A stretch of DNA of 15,635 bases, taken from assembly GCA_020048595.1 (NCBI GenBank), contig JAIFMH010000200.1, positions 1 to 15,635 on the forward strand, in the 5' to 3' direction. The translations under genes and the position numbers were made by a program. The notes under the pieces were generated by a model. The model saw only the letters and a list, made by a program, of their open reading frames with translations, did not search any database and had not been told where the DNA came from. Numbering within the stretch: position 1 is the stretch's first letter; every line of letters starts with the position of its first letter. The stretch comes from Bacteroidota bacterium. Lineage in GTDB: Bacteria; Bacteroidota; Bacteroidia; Bacteroidales; UBA4417. Positions 1 to 6,780 of this stretch are shown here, in pieces.

Positions 1-380
1 TTACTTATTTCAGTATCACTAATCTTCAATGCTGTTAGAACTGCTTTGCCCAACCTGTTTATATGCAATTTGCTTATGCAGTTGGCTGCTCCAGCTTTAC
101 TATATTCTTCGGCTTTGATTAATGTGTCAGAGAGAAAAATTACTGGTATTTGCAGTGATTTTTCCCTGGTAAGCTTCAGCACTGTTAATCCATCAAAGGA
201 AGGTAACTTGTTTGCTGTGATAATCAAATCAGGAGGGGGATTTTTCAGGTAATCCTCAAATTCCTTCTTTGTTTTAACAATGCTGATCTGAAATTTATCC
301 AGTACTTTTCCGATTTCCTGCTTCACCAGATTGGCATCGGTTTTGAGGTGTTCCACCAATAATATTCTGAAGTCTTTCAT
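1..380 (-). CDS. Degenerate receiver-domain (response-regulator-like) protein, 3' end cut off by the window
   Basis: Reading leftward from an ATG at 380-378, 126 codons stay open to the window edge, so the C terminus is missing. The protein starts MKDFRILLVEHLKTDA and follows the CheY-like receiver fold: beta-1 with the acidic pocket, a DLII strand near residues 51-54, an IFLS strand at 81-84 and a late lysine in CISK at 104. The resemblance is to the short receiver proteins of the ILLVED...DA...LP.FDGL type. Two key positions are changed: the second pocket acid is His11 rather than Asp, and the phosphoacceptor position in IITANKLP is Ala56. Ser84 and Lys104 are kept. By family logic it cannot be phosphorylated in the usual way and may act as a constitutive or protein-binding pseudo-receiver. 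No kinase gene adjoins it in the window. The fold assignment is fairly sure; the function is unknown. Confidence 0.75.
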   Translation of the reverse strand, partial: MKDFRILLVEHLKTDANLVKQEIGKVLDKFQISIVKTKKEFEDYLKNPPPDLIITANKLPSFDGLTVLKLTREKSLQIPVIFLSDTLIKAEEYSKAGAANCISKLHINRLGKAVLTALKISDTEIS

Positions 381-479
381 GTCCGTGTACTTTTAAATCA
401 TTAATACAAATTTTAGCGATTTGGTTAAAGCATTCAGAGGTTAATAATGAGTTCAGAAGATTAACCTTTGTCCTATAAC

Positions 480-530
480 TTCCGGGAATCCGGAAACTAT
501 CGGCATACCGATTATCGGCAGACCGGTATG
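480..530. repeat. Cluster of overlapping inverted and direct repeats
   Basis: Three stem-loops are packed into 51 bases: TTCCGG/CCGGAA (480-485 and 490-495, loop of 4), CATACCG/CGGTATG (504-510 and 524-530), and, inside the latter, CCGAT-T-ATCGG (508-518). The unit ATCGGCATACCG (499-510) recurs as ATCGGCAGACCG (514-525), 11 of 12 bases identical at 15-bp spacing. The last two stem-loops overlap, so they could form alternative RNA folds or a protein-binding site. It lies about 100-150 bp upstream of the leftward receiver gene. No function is assigned. Confidence 0.5.
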
Positions 531-619
531 TTGACGGGAGTAACTGTATGTTGTGAAATCCATTGGGTAAATTATACCACTTGTTGCCTGGCCGAAAAGG
601 TTTCACTCAACAGGGTATT

Positions 620-656
620 CCTCCGGGGAGGTAACCACATCCACAGTTTATTGTGG
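620..656. repeat. Two adjacent short stem-loops
   Basis: CCTCC-GG-GGAGG (620-631) is followed by CCACA/TGTGG with a 6-base loop (641-656). Neither is followed by a clear T-run on either strand, so a terminator call is not supported. Confidence 0.35.
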
Positions 657-801
657 CAGGGTCTGATATTTTATTGAATAATCCGCTGCACTGAACTCAG
701 ATATTGCGCATTATTCATAAGGCTTTGAAAAAGAGTGAAACCATTTCCTGTCCTCTTAAGCAGACAGCGTTTCTGAAATACTTCTGTTTCCAAGCCAGAG
801 C

Positions 802-850
802 TAACCTGCATTTTTCTTGTTTAAGAAGTCCATTTTAAGCAAGCAGGTTA
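802..850. repeat. 8-bp inverted repeat enclosing a smaller stem-loop
   Basis: TAACCTGC at 802-809 pairs perfectly with GCAGGTTA at 843-850. The 33-base interior contains TTCTT-GTTT-AAGAA (814-827). This could be an RNA domain or a spaced protein-binding pair; no assignment is possible. Confidence 0.4.
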
Positions 851-998
851 TTGGTAAACTTCATTCATTTAAAGTAGTTCAATACTAAGTATATCCCTTC
901 AAATGACGTTACAGCTAGACGACAGCATATCCTTTAATGCAAGGAGAATGTTTAAGGAAATAGGTGAAAAGTCAGAGAATGAGAACTTTGGTGGTCAG

Positions 999-1024
999 CT
1001 TTCTCTGCATCAATGCAGGGAAAG
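999..1024. repeat. Long near-perfect hairpin, copy 1 of a GCATCAATGCAG motif
   Basis: CTTTC-T-CTGCAT (999-1010), a CA loop, and ATGCAG-G-GAAAG (1013-1024) form a 12-position stem with one T/G mismatch that would be a G.U wobble in RNA. The core GCATCAATGCAG (1007-1018) recurs exactly at 1088-1099. No T-run follows, so it is not a simple terminator. Confidence 0.5.
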
Positions 1025-1070
1025 TTCAGTGCTCATCGGTAGTGTTTAATTGCTGATTAATTTTCAGCTG

Positions 1071-1110
1071 CTTGAAAGGTATCCCAAGCATCAATGCAGT
1101 GCTATTCAAG
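1071..1110. repeat. Nested inverted repeat, copy 2 of the GCATCAATGCAG motif
   Basis: CTTGAA (1071-1076) pairs with TTCAAG (1105-1110), and AGCA (1087-1090) with TGCT (1100-1103). In between lies a second exact copy of GCATCAATGCAG (1088-1099), 81 bp from the first. The flanks of the two copies differ although both are palindromic, which points to a shared binding or structural motif rather than a simple duplication. Confidence 0.45.
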
Positions 1111-1191
1111 AATACAAATATACAACATAAGGTGTTTAAAAACAATATGATATGTAAAATGATATTGGATTTTATGAAACAATCAGTATTT

Positions 1192-1225
1192 TTTGTTTTT
1201 TCTCCTGATTTCTTTCTTAAATTTG
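1192..1225 (+). promoter_or_regulatory. Likely Bacteroidota-type promoter for the lipoprotein gene
   Basis: TTTG at 1192-1195 and TAAATTTG at 1218-1225 match the Bacteroidota -33 (TTTG) and -7 (TAnnTTTG) elements with a 22-base spacer. The expected start of transcription is near 1232, giving a leader of about 100 bases before the ATG at 1330. The call rests on consensus matching in AT-rich DNA. Confidence 0.5.
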
Positions 1226-1329
1226 ATAGAATAAATTAAAAAGAATCTTTTTTTTACAAGATGGAAACAGCTTCCTGTAAACAGCCAGGATGGTTTTATA
1301 ATTAAATGATCGTAAATATCCCAACATAC

Positions 1330-1791
1330 ATGACAAAATCTTTTTTAATCACCGCTATAGCAATTTCAGTATTTATTCTGCTGAGTTGTACCCAATCATC
1401 CAAAAATCAAAATACTTCAACTGAAAAACCAACTGTAATTGACTCCACATTTTCCGACGGGCACAACAGTTCCAATTCATTAGATGTTGACGGGGAATAC
1501 ATAGGCACGCTGCCCTGCGCTGATTGTGAAGGCATTAAAACTACAATCAAATTGAACACTGATAAATCCTATGTTAAACAAACATCCTACCTTGGAAAAG
1601 ATGGCAAGGTTTTTGAAGATAAAGGTTTTTATTCATGGAATAGTGAAGGTAATACAATAACACTCATAGGTGTAACTAACGCGCCTAACCAATATTTTGT
1701 AGGCGAAAACATGCTGATACAGCTGGATATGGAAGGAAATAGAATTACCGGAAATCTGTCTGATAAATATGTTCTGCGTAAAAAAGCGTGA
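1330..1791 (+). CDS. NlpE-like outer-envelope lipoprotein
   Basis: A 153-residue lipoprotein. A short signal peptide (MTKSFLITAIAISVF) runs into the lipobox LLSC with the lipidated cysteine at residue 20, followed by a Ser/Asn/Thr-rich linker. From about residue 54 it matches the NlpE N-terminal domain: DGEYIGTLPCADCEGI carries the CxxC pair (Cys63 and Cys66), followed by beta strands ending in LSDKYVLRKKA. In Escherichia coli NlpE is an outer-membrane lipoprotein that signals surface contact and copper or lipoprotein-trafficking stress to the Cpx system, but Bacteroidota homologues have only this domain and their role is mostly unknown. I prefer the ATG at 1330. An in-frame ATG at 1306 would add eight residues that lack the positive charge expected at a signal-peptide start. 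The next gene is also a lipoprotein, 45 bases downstream. Confidence 0.85.
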   Translation: MTKSFLITAIAISVFILLSCTQSSKNQNTSTEKPTVIDSTFSDGHNSSNSLDVDGEYIGTLPCADCEGIKTTIKLNTDKSYVKQTSYLGKDGKVFEDKGFYSWNSEGNTITLIGVTNAPNQYFVGENMLIQLDMEGNRITGNLSDKYVLRKKA

Positions 1792-1804
1792 ATTATCTAA
1801 GTTA

Positions 1805-1812
1805 TAAATTTG
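1805..1812 (+). promoter_or_regulatory. Possible -7 promoter box in the gap between the lipoprotein genes
   Basis: TAAATTTG matches TAnnTTTG exactly and would start transcription about 18 bases before the ATG at 1837. No good TTTG -33 box is seen at the right distance, so the two lipoprotein genes may simply be co-transcribed. Confidence 0.3.
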
Positions 1813-1836
1813 TACTAACCATTAAATCCAGATATC

Positions 1837-2301
1837 ATGAAAACATTATTCTTAGCTTTTCTTTTTTTAGCAATAGTCGTAGCAGGATGCAAATCACAAC
1901 AAAAATCCGTTACTTCACAACCACAACCGCAGATAACAACACCAAAACCTGAAATGGTTGAAACTTACTGGAAACTTACTGAACTGATGGGCAAACCAAT
2001 AGTTAAAAACGAAAACATGCAGAAGGAAATTTATATTATCCTGAAAAAAGAGGGAAACAGGGTAAATGGGTTTTCAGGATGCAATACCATTATGGGTCAA
2101 TACGAGTTGAAAGAAGGCAGCAGAATCACTTTCTCAGGAATGGCTTCCACCATGATGGCTTGCCCTGATATGGCTACAGAAAGCGAATTCAATAAAATGC
2201 TTGGCACAGTTGACAATTACAGTATAAATGGCAACACAATGACATTAAACAAAGCCAGAATGGCTCCGATGGCCAGGTTTGAGTCAGTAGTGATGAAATA
2301 A
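1837..2301 (+). CDS. META-domain (HslJ-like) lipoprotein
   Basis: A 154-residue protein. The signal peptide (MKTLFLAFLFLAIVVAGC) ends in the lipobox VAGC, with the lipidated cysteine at residue 18, followed by a Gln/Thr/Pro-rich spacer. The rest is one META domain: ETYWKLTELMGKP opening, then FSGCNTIMGQYEL, then MASTMMACPDMATESEFNKML, the usual order of the family's conserved GCN, Tyr and TMMAC stretches. E. coli HslJ is a small heat-inducible outer-membrane protein linked to novobiocin resistance; the biochemical role of META domains is not established. Here it sits next to an NlpE-like lipoprotein, and NlpE and META domains often occur together in the Bacteroidota envelope, so a shared envelope-stress or oxyanion/metal-related role is a reasonable inference. 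Family call is strong, function weak. Confidence 0.85.
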   Translation: MKTLFLAFLFLAIVVAGCKSQQKSVTSQPQPQITTPKPEMVETYWKLTELMGKPIVKNENMQKEIYIILKKEGNRVNGFSGCNTIMGQYELKEGSRITFSGMASTMMACPDMATESEFNKMLGTVDNYSINGNTMTLNKARMAPMARFESVVMK

Positions 2302-2393
2302 TTTCATATCATAACCTGAACTCATACTTCGCTGGCTTATAATTGATTTGGATTTTAAAAAGTACAACATTTTCAACAATCAGAATCTGAAAA

Positions 2394-3146
2394 ATGCAAA
2401 AATTCCAAAAAGGAATTCTGAAGGCATCTGGAGTAATTATTATTACAAGTGTGATTCTTTCAATTGGTTATTGGATTAAAGCCCGGTCGGTTATCAGTGA
2501 AATGTCTACTTTAGAAACCGGTGAAGTTTGTAAAAATGTATTTGCAATAAAGGATACATTTACAAATATATACCTTATCAAAGATGGCGATAACTATGTT
2601 GCCATTGATGCAGGAAATAAACCGGGCAATATTCAGGAAGAGCTTAAAAAACTAAATATTGAGCCTGGAAAAATAAGAACAGTTCTTTTAACGCATTCCG
2701 ATGGCGACCATGTGGCAGGAATCGGATTATTTCAAAATGCAGGTATTTATCTTTCGAAACAAGAGGAACAAATGATTAATGGTGAAACATCACGTTTCTT
2801 TATTTTCGGGAATAAATTAGGCAAACAGGAATATCAATTAATTGATGATCAGCAAATACTGAGTATCGGAAATATAAAAATACAGGGCTTCCTCACTCCG
2901 GGCCATACTCCTGGTTCTATGTGCTATCTGGTTAACGATTCACTTCTGTTTTCCGGTGATGCCTTACGGTTAAATAATGGGAAGGTGGAAGAATTTGTTG
3001 GATTTCTGAATATGGATTCAGAAACTGCAGTCCGCTCTATTGGACAGATTATAGAAATACAGAGAATTAAGTATATTTTTACAGCTCATTACGGATACAG
3101 CGATAACTTCAGCAATGCAATCAAGGAATGGTCATTGCACTTTTAA
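2394..3146 (+). CDS. Membrane-anchored metallo-beta-lactamase-fold hydrolase
   Basis: A 250-residue protein with one N-terminal hydrophobic helix (about residues 7-28, ILKASGVIIITSVILSIGYW) and then a metallo-beta-lactamase fold. The metal-site signature is THSDGDHVAG (His101, Asp103, Asp105, His106), followed by TPGHTPGS (His171), LLFSGDAL (Asp189) and the terminal TAHYG (His232). The family motif is usually HxHxDH; the second His is Asp here, a variant seen in many family members, and the remaining ligands are intact, so it is probably active. The HTPGS and SGDAL segments resemble the glyoxalase II/flavodiiron branch rather than true beta-lactamases. The helix would place the domain in the periplasm, or it may be a signal peptide. 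The substrate is unknown. It follows the lipoprotein pair by 92 bases with no terminator seen, so it may be co-transcribed. Confidence 0.85.
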   Translation: MQKFQKGILKASGVIIITSVILSIGYWIKARSVISEMSTLETGEVCKNVFAIKDTFTNIYLIKDGDNYVAIDAGNKPGNIQEELKKLNIEPGKIRTVLLTHSDGDHVAGIGLFQNAGIYLSKQEEQMINGETSRFFIFGNKLGKQEYQLIDDQQILSIGNIKIQGFLTPGHTPGSMCYLVNDSLLFSGDALRLNNGKVEEFVGFLNMDSETAVRSIGQIIEIQRIKYIFTAHYGYSDNFSNAIKEWSLHF

Positions 3147-3180
3147 TTGCAGGTGACAAATAATTTCTAATAATCAAAAT

Positions 3181-3210
3181 CGGAGCCTTTCATTTTGTGA
3201 AACAGCTCCG
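3181..3210. other. Strong hairpin between the hydrolase and rluE
   Basis: CGGAGC (3181-3186) pairs with GCTCCG (3205-3210). Inside, TTTCA (3188-3192) pairs with TGAAA (3198-3202) around a 5-base loop. It starts 35 bases after the hydrolase stop and ends 36 bases before the rluE start. No T-run follows on the plus strand, so it may be a weak terminator, an mRNA-stabilising end, or a structured leader of rluE. Confidence 0.5.
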
Positions 3211-3230
3211 GGAACACGAAACAACTAGCA

Positions 3231-3254
3231 ATGAAACAAATTTTTAATGACTGA
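3231..3254 (+). other. Possible 7-codon upstream reading frame overlapping the rluE start
   Basis: ATG at 3231 opens a frame reading MKQIFND that stops with TGA at 3252-3254, so its end overlaps the rluE start codon at 3247-3249 in another frame. Such an arrangement could couple translation of the two. A frame this short also arises by chance in AT-rich DNA, so confidence is low. Confidence 0.2.
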
Positions 3255-3861
3255 ACACCGCCACTTTATACATCATAAACCATTCGGATACCTATGCCAG
3301 TTTGTTTGTGAACTCCCAAAGAAAAAGCTTGTCGGTAATTTGTACAATTTTCCTGAAGGAACAATGGCCATAGGTCGCCTTGATGAACAAAGCGAAGGAT
3401 TGCTGCTTCTTACCACGGATGGGCAGGTGAGTGAACATGTGCGAAGCCGGAAAATAGAGAAAGAATATTATGCGCAGCTGGATGGACTTATAACTGATGA
3501 GGCTGTTGAGCAACTAAAGCAAGGCGTTGAAATAGGTATTCGTGAAGTGAAGTATCAAACCATGCCCTGTAAGGTTTTCCGGCTCGAAAATGACCCTGGA
3601 TTTGCTCCCCGTACACGTAAAATAAGGGACGATCGTCATGGCCCCACAAGTTGGGTGTCAATAACTCTTACCGAAGGCAAATACCGGCAGGTGCGAAAAA
3701 TGACTGCCGCAGCCGGTTTTCCAACTTTGCGGTTAATAAGAATACGAATAGGAAATATCCTTCTTGGTGATCTGAAAGCTGGAGAAGTGAAAGAAGTTGA
3801 CCGATTTGTAATAGCGGCTGAAGATGAGTTCCCTGATAGGGGAGTGGCAATAGAGTTGTAG
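3247..3861 (+). CDS. rluE: 23S rRNA pseudouridine synthase RluE (uridine 2457 type)
   Basis: A 204-residue protein of the RsuA/RluB/E/F branch of pseudouridine synthases, without an S4 RNA-binding domain, as in RluE. It begins HFIHHKPFGYLCQF; the catalytic motif is AIGRLDEQSEGLLLLT with catalytic Asp46. The late part, APRTRKIRDDRHGPTSW followed by GKYRQVRKMTAAAGFPTLRLIR (about residues 119-165), closely follows E. coli RluE, including the PTSW and the RQVRxMT...GFPTLRLIR stretches. RluE converts uridine 2457 of 23S rRNA, in the peptidyl-transferase region, to pseudouridine in the cytoplasm. The length agrees with the family. The ATG at 3247 is chosen because the conserved domain starts right after it. 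It is a housekeeping gene with no evident link to its neighbours. Confidence 0.92.
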   Translation: MTEHRHFIHHKPFGYLCQFVCELPKKKLVGNLYNFPEGTMAIGRLDEQSEGLLLLTTDGQVSEHVRSRKIEKEYYAQLDGLITDEAVEQLKQGVEIGIREVKYQTMPCKVFRLENDPGFAPRTRKIRDDRHGPTSWVSITLTEGKYRQVRKMTAAAGFPTLRLIRIRIGNILLGDLKAGEVKEVDRFVIAAEDEFPDRGVAIEL

Positions 3862-3917
3862 AAATATCAGGATGTTAGTATATTGAAAATTAGCATATTA
3901 TGTGTAACTGATTTCTT

Positions 3918-3951
3918 TTTGTAACGGATCTTAGTTTTTTAGGTAAATTTG
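3918..3951 (+). promoter_or_regulatory. Likely Bacteroidota-type promoter for the PKD protein gene
   Basis: TTTG at 3918-3921 and TAAATTTG at 3944-3951 match the -33 and -7 elements with a 22-base spacer, the same spacing and -7 box as at 1192-1225. Transcription would start near 3958, giving a leader of about 90 bases. Confidence 0.55.
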
Positions 3952-4047
3952 TACAATAATTCTATATCTCCTATAGCTAAGGGGCTGGTCCAATAACTTT
4001 GCGAACCTGATCTGCAATCATTAGCAATTGTTTGATTTTACTTTACT

Positions 4048-6633
4048 ATGAGCCGTTTGCCAATATATAGAGTATTTGCTTACGCATGGCAACAAAGCAG
4101 TCATTTACTGAAGCTATGCTTAATTTTTGCAATGCTTTGTCTTAATAAAAACGCATCAGCCGAAGGAACCAAGCAGCTGGAACCATCCACTGCCCCCTTA
4201 AAATCGGTTTGTAAAATTGTGCTCTCACGTAATGCAAATGAATACAGGATTCCGTTTGCTTTACTTAATTGTAAAGAGGATTTCAGACTAAACGTTCACA
4301 TAAGCGATTTCAATAATGAGAAAATCTATCTGGGTTTCGGGGAAATCATTAATTATCAATCAGACGCAATCAAATATACGGATGTAAAGTACCAGGTAAA
4401 AACTCCAAAAGGTGATCTGGTTACAGGTTTCTCTTTAAGGCCGTTGCCTAACGTAACAGGGAGTGCCGGGTTTATCAGTTCCCGGGACCAGGTGGATGCA
4501 GGTCCGGATTTTGATAAAACAAACCCGGGAGGATACAATCCATTGGTAATCAATCCTACGATGAATGGTGATTACATAATTGAATTTGAAATCCCAGTTT
4601 CAACTCCGGGTAGCTCCCAGGTTTCGGAGATGAGAGTATTTAAATATTTTGATGTTACAGTAGCAAAAGGAAACACCATTATTCCCGGTCGATTGTGGAG
4701 CAAGGCCTGGCAATTGTGTACCCGCACAACCGATGCAAATATTCATGCATCTTTTTCAGTATTCTATATTTATACGTCGGACAGCATAGTTACCAGTTTT
4801 GATTGCAATGGACTTGCCGGTGGGGTTTGGTCAATATATAGTAATGAATGGGGAAGTTCAACTTCCGGAGCATGGGAGGATCGTCGCCAGTCGCTTCGCG
4901 GAAATGCTACAGTACAACCGCAGTATAAAATTTTTCTTAACGATCCTGATTCAACGGTGTATCCTACAGGACATATTGGCGAAATGGTTGGTTTTAGCCA
5001 GATTTCAGGTGAATGTGATACGGTTTTAACCTTTGCGGCTACTGTGAGTAAAGGAGGAATTATTGATTTTTTGGTTGATGTGCCTCCTCTTAATCCAAAT
5101 TCCACAGGACCTGAAGATGTGAAACTAACATACAATGTAGCTGCCGGGTATAATGTATTGCTACCATCCTGGAATGGGAAAGATGGGAACGGAGTACCCA
5201 TTGCTAATGGAACTGAAGTATCATCATACATCAGTTTTTTAAACGGACTTTCAAATGTTCCGCTTTATGATGTGGAAGATAATCCAAGAGGCTTTAAAGT
5301 GGATATTGTAAGGCCGAAAAAGTCTTCAGGAAGTACTATGCTTAAGCTTTTCTGGGATGACACAAAGTTACCGGCTCGCTATTTTCCTGGTGGGAATGTA
5401 ATCGATGGTTGTGTGTATAGCGGTATTGAACCTTATTCGGGATGTCATAACTGGTCAAGATTCTTGCCTTTTGGAGATACAAGCTATATCAGTCTGGGTG
5501 ACACAAATACTGTTAACTCATGGTGGTATTTAACAACTAATCAGATGTTGGAGATGTCGGTTAAACTTAAAAACAGGCCTTCTTCAGGTCATGTAAGCGG
5601 ACCTGTAACTATATGTAAAGGACAAATGACTGGTTTCAATACATTGTCTATCCCTTTTGCTCAGGAATATGTATGGAATATCTCGGGCCAGGGATTTTCA
5701 ACTGAAGTTATTGTAAATGCGCCTGATACAGTTTTCAGTTATTTTTTTAATGAATCCATGACTTCCGGCGAATATATAGTTTCTGTTTTCGGGCGGAATG
5801 CTGTGTGTGGTGATGGAGTGACGGCTGAACACAAAATAAATATCAATAATCGTCCGGTAGCAAATTTTGTAAACGAAAACCCATGCCAGGGCACAGGAAT
5901 AACCTTTACAGACCAAAGTAATAATTCTGCTGCAGATTTGAGTGAATATACCTGGATTACAAATTCTATATGGGGTGAGGAACGAAGTTTTCACGGCAAT
6001 CCGGCTGTTATTGTTTTTGATTCCGTGGCTGATTATAATGTTACACTTGTATTTAGTGACGTTTTGGGATGTGCTGATACTATTAAAAAAAATGTAACTA
6101 TAAAGCCGAAACCCGATGCTGATTTCGAAATTATTGCGAGCTCAGGCATTAATAAAGCGGAATTGCATTTTGACAACCGAACAACCGGTGCTTCTGAATA
6201 TTCCTGGAACTTTGGCAATAATGTATCCTCATCCCTTGAGGAGCCTGTTATTGTTTATGATCGCGAAGGAGATTATACAATAAAGCTTGTGGCAATCAAT
6301 TTGGGCGGATGTAAGGATACAGCAATCCGAACGTATAGTTATATGCCGGGATTATGGATTCCCAATGCATTTTCACCTGATAACAATGGTGAGAATGATA
6401 TTTTCAGGCCGGTAACCGAGCGTACAACACTTGAACCATATCAATTCCTTGTTTATAACAAATGGGGGCAGCTCATCTTTAAAAGCACCAATCCCGACTT
6501 AGGATGGGATGGAAAATATAATGGTGAACCATGTCCGGCAGGAAGTTACAGCTATCTTTTACAATACAGGGAGCCAAAAAGTGATAATTCCGAAACAATA
6601 ACACTGAGAGGGATGGTAAGTTTGATCAGATAA
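4048..6633 (+). CDS. Large secreted PKD-repeat protein with type IX secretion (type B) C-terminal domain
   Basis: An 861-residue exported protein. A long signal peptide with the hydrophobic core LLKLCLIFAMLCL likely ends at ASA (residues 36-38). Residues 45-560 are beta-rich with no family I recognise; within them PSWNGKDGNGVPIANGTEV resembles the FlgD-like Ig segment that caps many type IX-secreted proteins. Two PKD-type domains follow: about 603-690 (PVANFVNENPCQGTGITFTD) and about 690-770 (PDADFEI, then SEYSWNFGN). The last ~90 residues, starting WIPNAFSPDNNGENDIF and including YNKWGQLIF and WDGKYNGEPCPAGSY, are the gliding-motility-associated C-terminal domain that targets cargo to the Bacteroidota type IX secretion system. 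It is probably released to, or held at, the cell surface as an adhesin or structural protein. No catalytic motif is seen. It has its own promoter and terminator. Confidence 0.88.
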   Translation: MSRLPIYRVFAYAWQQSSHLLKLCLIFAMLCLNKNASAEGTKQLEPSTAPLKSVCKIVLSRNANEYRIPFALLNCKEDFRLNVHISDFNNEKIYLGFGEIINYQSDAIKYTDVKYQVKTPKGDLVTGFSLRPLPNVTGSAGFISSRDQVDAGPDFDKTNPGGYNPLVINPTMNGDYIIEFEIPVSTPGSSQVSEMRVFKYFDVTVAKGNTIIPGRLWSKAWQLCTRTTDANIHASFSVFYIYTSDSIVTSFDCNGLAGGVWSIYSNEWGSSTSGAWEDRRQSLRGNATVQPQYKIFLNDPDSTVYPTGHIGEMVGFSQISGECDTVLTFAATVSKGGIIDFLVDVPPLNPNSTGPEDVKLTYNVAAGYNVLLPSWNGKDGNGVPIANGTEVSSYISFLNGLSNVPLYDVEDNPRGFKVDIVRPKKSSGSTMLKLFWDDTKLPARYFPGGNVIDGCVYSGIEPYSGCHNWSRFLPFGDTSYISLGDTNTVNSWWYLTTNQMLEMSVKLKNRPSSGHVSGPVTICKGQMTGFNTLSIPFAQEYVWNISGQGFSTEVIVNAPDTVFSYFFNESMTSGEYIVSVFGRNAVCGDGVTAEHKININNRPVANFVNENPCQGTGITFTDQSNNSAADLSEYTWITNSIWGEERSFHGNPAVIVFDSVADYNVTLVFSDVLGCADTIKKNVTIKPKPDADFEIIASSGINKAELHFDNRTTGASEYSWNFGNNVSSSLEEPVIVYDREGDYTIKLVAINLGGCKDTAIRTYSYMPGLWIPNAFSPDNNGENDIFRPVTERTTLEPYQFLVYNKWGQLIFKSTNPDLGWDGKYNGEPCPAGSYSYLLQYREPKSDNSETITLRGMVSLIR

Positions 6634-6709
6634 CTTCCGGGATTATGTAAATAAATTTCCTGGTAAGCAGGCATTGCAAAATTGTTGAATTCGCTAGTAC
6701 TGATTAATA

Positions 6710-6751
6710 AAAAAATCTCCCTGGTTTGGAAGTCAATCAGGGAGATTTTTT
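6710..6751. terminator. Bidirectional intrinsic terminator between convergent genes
   Basis: TCTCCCTG (6716-6723) pairs perfectly with CAGGGAGA (6738-6745). An A-run before (6710-6715) and a T-run after (6746-6751) let it work on both strands. It lies 76 bases after the PKD protein stop and 29 bases beyond the end of the leftward sulfur operon, so it should end both transcripts. Confidence 0.9.
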
Positions 6752-6780
6752 GTAATCAGACTAAACTCTTTGAGGAAGGA

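Larger units (their letters stand above)
381..1305. other. Gene-free, AT-rich, stem-loop-rich intergenic region
   Basis: This 925-base stretch lies upstream of both the leftward receiver gene and the rightward lipoprotein gene. The few open frames in it give compositions unlike any protein family and overlap many stops, so I call no gene. It holds an unusual number of short inverted repeats, listed separately: 480-530, 620-656, 802-850, 999-1024 and 1071-1110. It ends with a likely promoter (1192-1225). No tRNA, riboswitch or transposon end is recognisable. It may hold an unannotated small RNA or long leader, or be a decayed locus. Confidence 0.6.

Noticed and set aside
295..606. 103-codon minus-strand frame upstream of and overlapping the receiver gene
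   Set aside because: It overlaps the receiver coding sequence out of frame, and its sequence (MKPFRPGNKWYN...) resembles no protein family. The upstream part falls in the stem-loop cluster.
468..677. 69-codon plus-strand frame
   Set aside because: It covers the inverted-repeat cluster, is rich in Cys, Tyr and His without any pattern, and shows no signal peptide or domain.
1240..1255. AAAAAGA-A-TCTTTTT inverted repeat as a terminator
   Set aside because: The stem is almost wholly A/T and no gene ends nearby; it is more likely chance in AT-rich leader DNA.
2694..2711. HSDGDH in place of the usual HxHxDH in the metallo-beta-lactamase-fold protein, as a sign of inactivity
   Set aside because: This Asp variant is frequent in the family, and all other metal ligands (His101, Asp105, His106, His171, Asp189, His232) are present.
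4770..5231. 153-codon open frame on the minus strand
   Set aside because: It is antisense to the PKD-repeat protein, is rich in Ser/Pro as expected from reversed codons, and matches no family.
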